NCBI RefSeq assembly: GCF_017355405.1
Contig: NZ_CP061177.1
Location: 3,346,501 to 3,410,500, forward strand
Length of the DNA: 64,000 nt
Origin: Roseomonas haemaphysalidis
Lineage (GTDB): Bacteria > Pseudomonadota > Alphaproteobacteria > Acetobacterales > Acetobacteraceae
Reading direction: 5' to 3'
Shown here: piece after piece, positions 51,749-60,132 of the stretch
Layout of the letters: each line of letters begins with the position of its first letter
How positions within the stretch are numbered: the first letter of the stretch is position 1
Notes under the pieces: model-generated
What the model saw: only the letters and a program-made list of their open reading frames with translations
Told to the model about the DNA's origin: nothing
The model's database searches: none
Program-made: the position numbers and the translations under genes

Positions 51749-53299
51749 CTACCCCCGAGCCCGCAGCTCCGTCTTGAGCACCTTGCCGGCTGGATTGCGC
51801 GGCAGCGCCTCGATAAAGGCGACATGGCGCGGCACCTTGTAGCCGGCCAGCTTCTCCTTGCAGACCTCGATCACCGCCTCGGCGGACAGGGCCGCGCCGG
51901 GTTCCAGCACCAGGAAGGCCTTGCCGACCTCGCCCCAGTAGTCATCCGCCGTGCCGATCACCGCCGCTTCCCGCACCCCGGGCAGGCGGAACAGCAGTTC
52001 CTCGATCTCGCGCGGGTACACGTTGACACCGCCGGAGATGTACATGTCCTTCTTGCGGTCCACGATGTAGTAGCAGCCGTCCGCGTCCTGCCACGCCAAG
52101 TCGCCGGCGGAGAACCAGCCATCGCGCATCGCCGCCGCCGTGGCCTCCGGCTTGTTCCAGTAGCCGAGGAACAGGTTGGGGCCGGTGCTGAACAGCTCCC
52201 CCACCTCCCCCTGCTTCACCGGCTGGCCGGCATCGTCCAGCAGCTTCACCTGATTCATCATGCAGGCATGGCCGACGCACTGCTTCTTGATTAGCTGGTC
52301 GCGCGGGCGGAGGCTGCACACCGTGCCGGCCTCGGTGGAGCCGTACATCTCATGCAGCAGCCCTTCCCCGAAGTAGTCCACGATCACTTCCTTGGTCTTC
52401 TGCGGCAGCGGCGCGGCATTCGACATCAGGGCGCGCAGGCTGTGCGAGCGGTAGCGGTCGAGCACCGGCTTCTCCAGCCCGAAGATGGCGTGGAAGATGG
52501 TGGGCACCACGAAGGTGCCGGTGGCACCGCCCTCGCTGAGGCGGCGCAGGCAAAGCTCGGGTTCGAATCTTTCCAGGATCTCGCAGGTGCCGCCGAAGAA
52601 AACGGACGTGTGGACATTGGCGTAGCCGGCGCCGTGGAACATCGGCGTCACCGCCAGGAAGCGGTCGTCCGGACCGTAGCAGCCGAATTCCGACGCCATG
52701 GAGAAGCCCAGCATGACACGGGAGCGATGCGGCAGCACCACGCCGCGCGGCTTGCCCGTGGTGCCGGAGGTATAGGGGATGGCGAAGGCCGACCATTCGG
52801 CGACCTCCGGCAGCGAACAGGGGCGCGCGTCCTGCAGCAGCGCCTCGTACTCCGCGCCGATGACGATGATGCGCTCGACGGCGGACGCGTCCGCCGCGCG
52901 TACCAGAGCCTCCGATTCCACACCAACGAAGATCACGCGCGCGCCGCAGTCCTGCAGGATGAAGCCCAGCTCCTCCGGTGTTTGCCGCGGATTAGGCGTG
53001 GCGACGGCGATGCCGGCATCGGCCAGTCCGTCCACGATCTCCAGATATTCCAGGCAGTTTCCTGCGACGATCGCCGCGCGGTCGCCCGCCCGCAGCCCCA
53101 GGCCGAGGCCGAGCGCGGAAACCCGCTCTATCCGGTCCACCAGCTGCCCGAAGGTCAGGCTGCGGCCGCCGCAGATCAGCGCCACCCGGTCCTGGCCCCG
53201 CGCTGCGTTGCAACGGATGCCAGAGGCCATGGTCATCGGGCGGAAGGTCGCCGGCAGCATCGAAGGGCGTTCGGTCAGCGGCATCAGAGCAGACATCAT
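51749..53299 (-). CDS. Acyl-CoA synthetase/AMP-dependent ligase
   Basis: A 516-residue adenylate-forming enzyme. The AMP-binding P-loop is YTSGTTGKPRGVVL, followed by MYGSTEAGTVCS and the core DGWFSAGDLAWQDADGCYYIVDRKKDMYISGGVNVYPREIE. The C-terminal catalytic lysine lies in NPAGKVLK. It activates a carboxylic acid to its CoA ester at the expense of ATP. The start is one of two adjacent ATG codons. It is followed 30 bp leftward from an alpha/beta-hydrolase gene, so the pair may convert a released acid into a CoA thioester. Substrate class is open (medium-chain or aromatic acid). Confidence 0.9.
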   Translation of the reverse strand: MMSALMPLTERPSMLPATFRPMTMASGIRCNAARGQDRVALICGGRSLTFGQLVDRIERVSALGLGLGLRAGDRAAIVAGNCLEYLEIVDGLADAGIAVATPNPRQTPEELGFILQDCGARVIFVGVESEALVRAADASAVERIIVIGAEYEALLQDARPCSLPEVAEWSAFAIPYTSGTTGKPRGVVLPHRSRVMLGFSMASEFGCYGPDDRFLAVTPMFHGAGYANVHTSVFFGGTCEILERFEPELCLRRLSEGGATGTFVVPTIFHAIFGLEKPVLDRYRSHSLRALMSNAAPLPQKTKEVIVDYFGEGLLHEMYGSTEAGTVCSLRPRDQLIKKQCVGHACMMNQVKLLDDAGQPVKQGEVGELFSTGPNLFLGYWNKPEATAAAMRDGWFSAGDLAWQDADGCYYIVDRKKDMYISGGVNVYPREIEELLFRLPGVREAAVIGTADDYWGEVGKAFLVLEPGAALSAEAVIEVCKEKLAGYKVPRHVAFIEALPRNPAGKVLKTELRARG

Positions 53300-53331
53300 C
53301 TCAATCCTGCGCTTGCCCCCGGCGGGGGTTA

Positions 53332-54123
53332 TCAAAGACGGTCAAGGAAGCCGAGGACCAATTCGGCGTAGCGGGCCGGCTGCCGCAGATGTGGCTGGCC
53401 CGGCAGCCCCGGCAGCACGGCGGTCCGCGCATCGCGCGCGAGCCGCATCGCCAGCGGGTCCTTCTCGGCGAGCGAATCGAACTCGGCGTTCAGCAGCAGC
53501 ACCGGGCCATCGAACGCCTGCAACTGCGGCGCCGGGTCGTAGCGGAAGGCGGCGTTGTAGCCCCAGTCGTAGCGGGTGCCGGCCCGCATCAGCTCCGTCA
53601 CCGCCACATGCAGCAGCTCGGCCGGCAGATCCGGCCCCCAGATGCGGCGGTAGCGCGCGATCGCCCAGGCGAACTGCGCGCCTTCCCCGTCCGTCACCAG
53701 CGGCGGCGCGTAGCCAGCCAGGAAGCGAGGGCGCTCCTCCGGCGTGTAAAGCGGGATGCCGGTCGGGATCAGCCCGGCGGCCGGAATGAAGGCGGAGGCC
53801 GCGATGGCGATGGAGGCACCGGTATGCACGCCCCCCAGCACCGGCCGCTCCATGCCCAGCGCAGCGGCGGCGCCGGCCAGCACGCGGGCGTAATCCGGAA
53901 TCTCCTGCCCCGGGCCCTGGGGCGGGCTGCTGGCGCCGTAGCCCGGCGTGTCGAAGGCCACGGCCCGGGCGTGTTGGCCGAGCAGCGGCAGCACATGCTG
54001 ATAGACCGCCGAACTCAGCGGCGATTCATGGAACAGCGCGACCCACGGCCCGGCATCGCCGCTGCGCCGGTAATGCACCTGGCCCCATTCGCCATCCACA
54101 TAGCCGCAGCGGATCTCCGCCAT
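53332..54123 (-). CDS. Alpha/beta-hydrolase fold protein with GxHTG nucleophile elbow
   Basis: A 263-residue protein. ALFHESPLSS is the oxyanion loop, FDTPGYGASSPP the next landmark, and the elbow is GGVHTGAS (His100 in the nucleophile position). NAEFDSLAEKDPL gives the acid and LPGQPHLRQPARYA the late histidine. It is the third protein of this locus with GxHTG. GGGAGGAGA precedes ATG 54123. It lies between the acyl-CoA ligase and the ABC operon, on the same strand. Confidence 0.82.
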   Translation of the reverse strand: MAEIRCGYVDGEWGQVHYRRSGDAGPWVALFHESPLSSAVYQHVLPLLGQHARAVAFDTPGYGASSPPQGPGQEIPDYARVLAGAAAALGMERPVLGGVHTGASIAIAASAFIPAAGLIPTGIPLYTPEERPRFLAGYAPPLVTDGEGAQFAWAIARYRRIWGPDLPAELLHVAVTELMRAGTRYDWGYNAAFRYDPAPQLQAFDGPVLLLNAEFDSLAEKDPLAMRLARDARTAVLPGLPGQPHLRQPARYAELVLGFLDRL

Positions 54124-54321
54124 CGTCGTCTCCTCCCTCGCTCGGGCCGCGTCCGCCGCCGGCGCGTCGGGCCGGCGCAGGCAAGGCGTCACGCCCTGCC
54201 GGACGCTGCATCTGGAATGGACGCCCCGCTCCCGCCGGGCGATCGGCGACAGGCCGCCGGGGCGGGCGCCGTCCGGACCGATGCCTGCATCGGTCCCGGC
54301 CATCCGCCGCCTGCGCCGGCG

Positions 54322-56364
54322 TCACGCTGGCACGGCATCGGCGCTGGCCGGCACGGCGAAGTGGCAGGCGCTCTGGTGGCCGGGTTCCGTGCGCTCCCGC
54401 AGTTCAGGATCCAACGTCGCGCAGATGTCGGCCGCCTTGAAGCAGCGCGTGCGGAAGCGGCAGCCGGAGGGCGGGGACAGCGGGTTCGGCAGCTCGCCCT
54501 TTAGCACGATCCGGCCGCTGGCCCGGCGCGCCTCCGCGCCCGTGCGCGGAATGGCCGAGAGCAGCGCCTGGGTATAGGGATGTGCCGGGCGCGAGAAGAT
54601 CTGCTCGCGCGATCCGATCTCGATCAGCCGGCCCAGATACATCACCGCCACGTCGTCCGACATGTGGCGCACCACGGACAGGTCGTGCGAGATGAACAGG
54701 TAGGTGAGGTGGAACTCGTCCTGCAGCGTCTTCAACAGGTTGATCACCTGCGCCTGGATGGAAACATCCAGCGCCGACACCGCCTCGTCCAGGATCAGCA
54801 CGTCCGGCTGCAGCGCCAGCGCCCGCGCGATGGCGATGCGCTGCCGCTGCCCGCCGGAGAAGTCACCGGGCCTGCGCGCCTCTGCCTCCGGCCCCAGGCC
54901 GACATGCCGCAGAAGCTCGGTCACGCGCCCTGGGTCGTAGCGCCCGTGGATGCGCAGCGGCTCGGCGATGATGTCGTGGATGGTGAAGCGCGGGTCCAGC
55001 GACGAGTAAGGGTCCTGGAACACCACCTGCAGGTGCTCCCGCTGCTCCCGCAGCCGGCTGCCGGACATGCCGATCAGATTGTTGCTCCGCAGCCGCACCG
55101 CGCCGGCGCTGGGCTGCTCCAGCTGCAGGATCACCTTGCTCAGCGTGGATTTGCCACAGCCGGACTCACCCACCAGCCCCAGGGTGCGGCCGCGGCGGAT
55201 CTCGAAGGAGATGTCGGTCAGCGCCTGCAGCCGGTCGCGCCCCCAACCGGAGCGCCGGGAAACATGGAAGACCTTGGACACCTGCTCGATGCTGACGACA
55301 ACCTCCTGCTCGCGCCGCTCGCCGGCCGTGAAAGCGGCGCTGGCGGTGTGCCGCTCCCGCTCCTGCGCCGCCGCCCAGGCAGGCGTCTCCTCGGCGAAGT
55401 GGCAGGCGGAAAGGTGGCCGGGCGCCATGGGCCGCAGCAACGGCCGCGCGGCGCTGCAGGGTTCCCGCCCGGCGGACAGCCCACAGCGCGGGTGGAAGGC
55501 GCAGCCGGACGGGCGGCGGGCGACCTCCGGTACGAAGCCGGGGATGGAGTAGAGCTTCGCCAGATCCTCATCCATGCGCGGCAGACTGGCGATCAGCCCG
55601 GCGGTGTAGGGATGGCAGGTCTCGCCGAAGATGGTGCTGGTGGCACCGGTATCCACCACGCGGCCGGAATACAGCACGGCGATGCGGTCGGCGGTCTCGG
55701 CCACCAGGCCCAGGTCGTGGGTGATCAGCACCATGGCGGCGCGCGTGCGCTCTCGCATCTCGGCCAGCACGCGGAGCACCTGCGCCTGGATGGTGACGTC
55801 GAGCGCGGTGGTGGGCTCGTCGGCGATCAGCAGGTCCGGCTCGTTGGCCATGGCGATGGCGATGACGGCGCGCTGCCGCATGCCGCCGGAGAATTCGTTG
55901 GGGTACTGGCCGTAGCGGCGCTCCGGATCGGGAATGCCGACCAACTCCAGCAGCTCCACCACGCGCTTGCGCACCTGGGCGGCGGACAGCTGCCGGTTGT
56001 GCAGGCGCACGGCCTCCGCGATCTGCGGGCCGACGCGCAACACGGGGTTCAGCGCTGTCATCGGGTCCTGGAAGATCAGCGAGATCTCCTTGCCCCGGAT
56101 GCGGCGCATGTCGCGAAACGGAAGGTGGCCGATCTCGCGCCCGTTCAGCCAGATCTCGCCTGTGGAAACGCGGAGTGCCGGCGGCAGCAGGCCCAGCACG
56201 GCGAGCATGGTGATGCTCTTGCCCGAACCGGACTCGCCGACCACGCCCAGCACCTCGTTGCGCCCAACCTCGAAGCTGACATCGTCCACCAGCCGATGCC
56301 GGGTGCCGGCGATGTCGATAGACAGGTTGCGGACGCGCAGGATCGGCTCGGCGGCAAGGCTCAC
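54322..56364 (-). CDS. Fused double ABC ATPase, DppD-DppF type
   Basis: A 680-residue protein with two ATPase domains for the peptide-type importer encoded just upstream. Domain one: Walker A GESGSGKS (43-50), signature FSGGMRQR, Walker B LLIADEP, then the oligopeptide C-terminal motif with cysteines (GCAFHPRCGLSAGREPC). Domain two: Walker A GESGCGKS near 395-403, signature FSGGQRQR, Walker B VLILDEA, where the usual proline is Ala. A second cysteine cluster (GCRFRTRCFKAADIC) ends the protein; these clusters may hold an iron-sulphur centre as in other DppD/OppD proteins. Start GTG 56364 overlaps the permease stop. Confidence 0.92.
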   Translation of the reverse strand: MSLAAEPILRVRNLSIDIAGTRHRLVDDVSFEVGRNEVLGVVGESGSGKSITMLAVLGLLPPALRVSTGEIWLNGREIGHLPFRDMRRIRGKEISLIFQDPMTALNPVLRVGPQIAEAVRLHNRQLSAAQVRKRVVELLELVGIPDPERRYGQYPNEFSGGMRQRAVIAIAMANEPDLLIADEPTTALDVTIQAQVLRVLAEMRERTRAAMVLITHDLGLVAETADRIAVLYSGRVVDTGATSTIFGETCHPYTAGLIASLPRMDEDLAKLYSIPGFVPEVARRPSGCAFHPRCGLSAGREPCSAARPLLRPMAPGHLSACHFAEETPAWAAAQERERHTASAAFTAGERREQEVVVSIEQVSKVFHVSRRSGWGRDRLQALTDISFEIRRGRTLGLVGESGCGKSTLSKVILQLEQPSAGAVRLRSNNLIGMSGSRLREQREHLQVVFQDPYSSLDPRFTIHDIIAEPLRIHGRYDPGRVTELLRHVGLGPEAEARRPGDFSGGQRQRIAIARALALQPDVLILDEAVSALDVSIQAQVINLLKTLQDEFHLTYLFISHDLSVVRHMSDDVAVMYLGRLIEIGSREQIFSRPAHPYTQALLSAIPRTGAEARRASGRIVLKGELPNPLSPPSGCRFRTRCFKAADICATLDPELRERTEPGHQSACHFAVPASADAVPA

Positions 56365-57209
56365 GGCTTCGCCCTCGACATGTCGCCCACCACGTCGCTT
56401 TCGGACGTGAAGGCCTGGGACAGGAACTGCGTGCCAGCGACCAGGCAGAACAGCGCGATGCTGGGCAGCACCGACAGCATCGGCGCCAGGGCCAGATAGC
56501 TCTGCCCTTCCGCCACCATCATGCCCCAGCTCGGCAGCGGGGGCTGCACGCCGAGGCCGAGATAGCTGAGCGACGCCTCCAGCACGATCACCTGCCCGAA
56601 CTCGTGGGACGCGACCACCAGCAGCTGTGGCAGCACGTTGGGCAAGAGGTGCTTGCGCATGTTCCACCCCGCGCCCGCGCCTTGTGTGGTAGCGGACAGC
56701 ACGAACTCCCGCCGCTTCAGGCTCAGCACCATGGCGCGGGCGACGCGGCCGTAGGACACCCAGCTCGTCAGCCCCAGCATGACCGCCAGCAGAACGACGC
56801 TGGGCCCCACCACGGCGGAAACGGCGATCAGCAGCAGGATGCGCGGGATGGACAGCTGCAGGTCCGCGATGCCCATGATCACGCTTTCCGTCCAGCCACC
56901 GAAGAAGCCCCCGACCAGCCCCAGCACGGCGCCGATGACGAGGCTCATGGCCACGGCGACGATGGCGATCATGAAGGAAACCTGCCCCGCCAGCGCCAGC
57001 CGGCTCAGCAGGTCCCGCCCCAGCGTGTCTGTGCCGAGCAGGTAGAGTTGTTCGTCGAAGGAGCGGCCGCCGGCCGGCAACAGCCCGTCCCCGAGGTTCT
57101 GGGTATAGGCATCGGAGGAAGGCAGCAGCGGCACGATGGCGATCAGCACAAAGGTGATGCCGAGCAGGATCAGGGCGGTGAGGCCCGCCCCTTTGCGAAA
57201 CCGCTTCAT
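56361..57209 (-). CDS. ABC transporter permease, DppC-like
   Basis: A 282-residue permease. MKRFRKGAGLTALILLGITFVLIAIVPLL starts the first helix. LLGTDTLGRDLLSRL is the family motif and SATTQGAGAGWNMRKHLLPNVLPQLLV the EAA loop. The C-terminus is longer than needed for the last helix. The ATG at 57209 overlaps the dppB-like stop (ATGA). It forms the channel with the DppB-like protein. Confidence 0.9.
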   Translation of the reverse strand: MKRFRKGAGLTALILLGITFVLIAIVPLLPSSDAYTQNLGDGLLPAGGRSFDEQLYLLGTDTLGRDLLSRLALAGQVSFMIAIVAVAMSLVIGAVLGLVGGFFGGWTESVIMGIADLQLSIPRILLLIAVSAVVGPSVVLLAVMLGLTSWVSYGRVARAMVLSLKRREFVLSATTQGAGAGWNMRKHLLPNVLPQLLVVASHEFGQVIVLEASLSYLGLGVQPPLPSWGMMVAEGQSYLALAPMLSVLPSIALFCLVAGTQFLSQAFTSESDVVGDMSRAKP

Positions 57210-58123
57210 CCGAGCTTCACCCTTGGATCGAGCACGCCGTAGAGGATGTCCACGGCCAGGTTGATCACCACGAAGATCAGCGACACCGCGAAGACGCCGG
57301 CGATCACCACGGGAAAGTCGCGCTGGCTGACGGAATCGACGATCAGGCGGCCGACACCGGGCCAGCTGAAGACCGTCTCCGTCACCACCGCGCCGCCCAG
57401 CATCAGGCCCAGATTGATGCCGGCGACCGTCACCAGCGGCAGCAGCGCGTTGGGCAGCATGTGGCGCAGGATCACGGCGGCGCGGCCCTGCCCCTTGGCA
57501 TAGGCCGTGCGGACGTAGTCCTGCCGCTGCTCCGCCGCGAGGGAGATGTTGAACAGCCGGAGGTAGAGCGCGAGCTCGTAGGTGCCGAGCGTGAAGGCCG
57601 GCAGCACCAAGTGCCAGATCGTGCCGCGGCCCAGCGACGGCAGCCATTGCAGCCAGACCGAGAAGATCAAGATGGACAGGATGCCGAAGGAGAAGACCGG
57701 CATGGCCTGCCGCATCAGTGCCAGCCACATGATGACGGTGCGCAGCAGGTCGCTCCCCACCAGCCGGATGAGCAGGCCGCACAGGAAGGCCAGGGTGATG
57801 CCGATCAAGAAGGCGGAGATCGCCAGTTCCAGCGTGGCCGGGATGCGTTCCAGCACCAGTTGCAGGGCGGGCGCGTTCTGGCGGATGGAATTGCCGAAAT
57901 CGCCGACCAGACCGTTCTGCAGAAAGGTCAGGTATTGGATATACAGCGGCCGGTCCAGGCCCAGCGCCGCGCGCAGCCGGGCCGCGTCATCCGCCGTGGC
58001 CTCGACCGGCAGCAGCAGCGCGGCGGGGTCGCCCGCCAGCCGCATCAGGAAGAAAGTGACGGTCACCACGCCGAGGATGGTCAGGACGGAGAAGAGGCTC
58101 CGCTTCAGGATGAACAGCAGCAT
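57206..58123 (-). CDS. ABC transporter permease, DppB-like
   Basis: A 305-residue permease opening LLFILKRSLFSVLTILGVVTVTFFLMRLAGDPA, a typical first helix and motif. The EAA loop reads TAYAKGQGRAAVILRHMLPNALLP and the C-terminus INLAVDILYGVLDPRVKLG. It starts 26 bp downstream of the receptor gene. The transporter order here is receptor, DppB, DppC, double ATPase, as in the first system of the window. Confidence 0.9.
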   Translation of the reverse strand: MLLFILKRSLFSVLTILGVVTVTFFLMRLAGDPAALLLPVEATADDAARLRAALGLDRPLYIQYLTFLQNGLVGDFGNSIRQNAPALQLVLERIPATLELAISAFLIGITLAFLCGLLIRLVGSDLLRTVIMWLALMRQAMPVFSFGILSILIFSVWLQWLPSLGRGTIWHLVLPAFTLGTYELALYLRLFNISLAAEQRQDYVRTAYAKGQGRAAVILRHMLPNALLPLVTVAGINLGLMLGGAVVTETVFSWPGVGRLIVDSVSQRDFPVVIAGVFAVSLIFVVINLAVDILYGVLDPRVKLG

Positions 58124-58149
58124 CGTCCCGTCTCAGACCCTGCCCGTCC

Positions 58150-59652
58150 TCACTTGAATTCGTAGAGGCGCACGACGCCGTCGGGGAACGGCGTGAACTC
58201 GATGCCGTTCTTCACGCCGTAGACCTGCTGCAGGTTGTACAGCGGCAAGTAGGTCCGCAGCTCGTTGCTGCGGCGGAAGGCCTGGTGGATCAGCTGGATC
58301 TGCCGCGCCGGATCCTTCTCGCCGCGCTGTTCCCGGGTGATGCGGTCGATTTCCGGATCCGCCTGATAGGTCTGGCCACCCTGCGCGTAGATGATGCCGA
58401 GCACGCCCTCGGCATGGTACTGCGAGGAGCCGTAGGCGAAGAAGAACATGTTATCCAGCTTGGACTGCAGCCAGAGCGGGAAGAACGCTGTGAATTCCAT
58501 GGAATTCAGCGATACCTTCAGCCCCACCGCGGTCATGTAGCCGGCGACGGCCTGCACGGCCTCGTTGGCCATAGCGAAGTTGTTGTTGGGGTAGTTGATG
58601 CGGATCGGCTCCCCGGCATAGCCGGCCTGCCGGATCAGCGCCCGCGCCTTTTCTAGGTCGTAGGGCGTGGGCTGCAGGGAGGAATCGTAGCCCACCGCGC
58701 TGGGCGGCAGCATGGAGCCGCTGGGCACGCCGACGCCGCGCAGCAGCCGCTCAGAAATGGCCTTGCGGTCGATGGCGTAGTCCACCGCCTCACGGATCAG
58801 CGGGTTGTTGAAGGGCGGCTTGGTCGGGTCCATGGAAACGTGCACCACGCGGATGCCGGGCGCGATGCCGACCTTGACGGTGGACGAAGACCGCAGCTGC
58901 GCCATGAGCGAGGGCGAGAGCTCCGGCACCACATCTACCTCGCCCGACAACAGAGCGTTGGCGCGGCTGGCCTCCGCCGGCACCGGGCGGAAGGTGGCCC
59001 GCCGGATGGCCGGCGCGCCGCCCCAGTAATTCGGGTTGGCCTCCACCACCATGCGGTCCGCCTTGACCCATTCCGTCATGCGGTAAGGGCCGGTGCCGAC
59101 CGGCCTGGTGGCATAGCCCTGGTCGCCCGCCTTATCGAAATAGGTCTTGGACATGATGTAGACGAAGGTCGCCTGCCGCTCGAAGATCGCGTAAGGCTGC
59201 GACAAGGTGAATTTCACCGTGTGGTCGTCCACCACCTCGATCGACTGTGCGATGCGGGCGAAGGTGCGCACGGGCGAGGTCGCATCCGCGAGGATGCGGT
59301 CCCAGGTGAACTTCACATCGGCGGCCGTGAAGTCGCTGCCGTCATGGAACTTCACGCCCTGCCGCAGCTTGAACGTCCATTGCGTCAAGTCGTCGGATCG
59401 CGTCCAGCTTTCCGCCAGGCGGGGCGAGATGGAGCCGTCTCGCTCCACCGCCGTAAGGGCATTGAAGACGTTCAGCCGGTAGTTGGAACCCAGCGGCGAC
59501 GAATCCTTGCTGGGGTCCAGCGAGGGAAAATCTCCCGTCAGCGCGACGGTGAGCGTCTCGGGCGCCGCGAAGGCCGCCGGCGCGGTGGCCAGGATGCCCA
59601 AGGACAAGGAGGCGATGCAGACCGGCTTCCAGAGAAGTCGCGCGAGGATCAT
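58150..59652 (-). CDS. ABC transporter substrate-binding protein, peptide/nickel family
   Basis: A 500-residue periplasmic receptor. The signal peptide is LLWKPVCIASLSLGILATAPAAFA. The mature start ETLTVALTGDFPSLDPSKDSSP and QWTFKLRQGVKFHDGSDFTAADVKFTWDRIL are class-5 marks. The ATG at 59652 is selected by the signal peptide, since the frame is open further upstream. An IclR-type palindrome lies about 145 bp upstream. The ligand is unknown; with hydrolases and a CoA ligase beside it, an ester, peptide-like or carboxylate conjugate is plausible. Confidence 0.88.
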   Translation of the reverse strand: MILARLLWKPVCIASLSLGILATAPAAFAAPETLTVALTGDFPSLDPSKDSSPLGSNYRLNVFNALTAVERDGSISPRLAESWTRSDDLTQWTFKLRQGVKFHDGSDFTAADVKFTWDRILADATSPVRTFARIAQSIEVVDDHTVKFTLSQPYAIFERQATFVYIMSKTYFDKAGDQGYATRPVGTGPYRMTEWVKADRMVVEANPNYWGGAPAIRRATFRPVPAEASRANALLSGEVDVVPELSPSLMAQLRSSSTVKVGIAPGIRVVHVSMDPTKPPFNNPLIREAVDYAIDRKAISERLLRGVGVPSGSMLPPSAVGYDSSLQPTPYDLEKARALIRQAGYAGEPIRINYPNNNFAMANEAVQAVAGYMTAVGLKVSLNSMEFTAFFPLWLQSKLDNMFFFAYGSSQYHAEGVLGIIYAQGGQTYQADPEIDRITREQRGEKDPARQIQLIHQAFRRSNELRTYLPLYNLQQVYGVKNGIEFTPFPDGVVRLYEFK

Positions 59653-59794
59653 CCTGTTCTTCCCAATGCTGCGCCCGGCAAGACCTGCCATAGCGGCAGG
59701 TGCGGGCAACACGGCGCGGCAGCCCGGCTCCGCGACGACATTCCGCCAACAGGCCGGTGGCACCGCCCGGCCGAACCCTGAGCACCACCCAAAA

Positions 59795-59811
59795 ATTTCG
59801 TATGTCGAAAT
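59795..59811. promoter_or_regulatory. IclR-type palindrome upstream of ABC importer operon
   Basis: ATTTCG and CGAAAT arms around TATGT form a 17-bp perfect-arm inverted repeat. It has the same geometry (arms separated by five bases) as TTCCG-N5-CGGAA at 32123-32137. It lies about 145 bp upstream of the receptor start, and a second small palindrome, CGGAA-CA-TTCCG, follows at 59813-59824. Confidence 0.6.
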
Positions 59812-60072
59812 GCGGAACATTCCGGCGAACGATAGGTGATCTGAATTTTTCCAGCCCGTCAACGCCTTTCGAAATGCCGCAGCGAAGTTGGAAGCGGCCC
59901 CGGCAAACGATTGCACGAAAAGTCGCCATTTCTGCCGTTTCAGCAGATTTCCGCTCAGCTTTTCGGCATTCCCCGATTTGGCACAGACCTATCGTCAACC
60001 AAGACCACAACACCAAGCTTCATTCATTATATGAACTAACCCCTGTCATGCGCTTCGCATATCAAATTGGCT

Positions 60073-60102
60073 TTGACAGGCCCGCAGTCGGCTCCGTAGG
60101 TT
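60073..60102 (+). promoter_or_regulatory. Candidate promoter for the amidohydrolase-like gene
   Basis: A perfect -35 TTGACA (60073-60078) is followed after 18 bp by TAGGTT (60097-60102), about 30 bp before the ATG at 60133. The palindrome ATGCG-CTT-CGCAT lies just upstream (60048-60060), a suitable place for a regulator. Confidence 0.35.
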
Positions 60103-60132
60103 GGCGGCAAAGAAGTTCGAGAATCTGATAGC

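Larger units (their letters stand above)
59653..60132. other. Divergent regulatory region between the ABC operon and the amidohydrolase-like gene
   Basis: About 480 bp, relatively AT-rich, especially 59780-60100. It carries several palindromes: TTTCGTATGTCGAAA (59796-59810), CGGAA-CA-TTCCG (59813-59824), TTCAT-N3-ATGAA (60023-60035) and ATGCG-CTT-CGCAT (60048-60060), plus a rightward promoter candidate. No gene was found. Confidence 0.55.
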
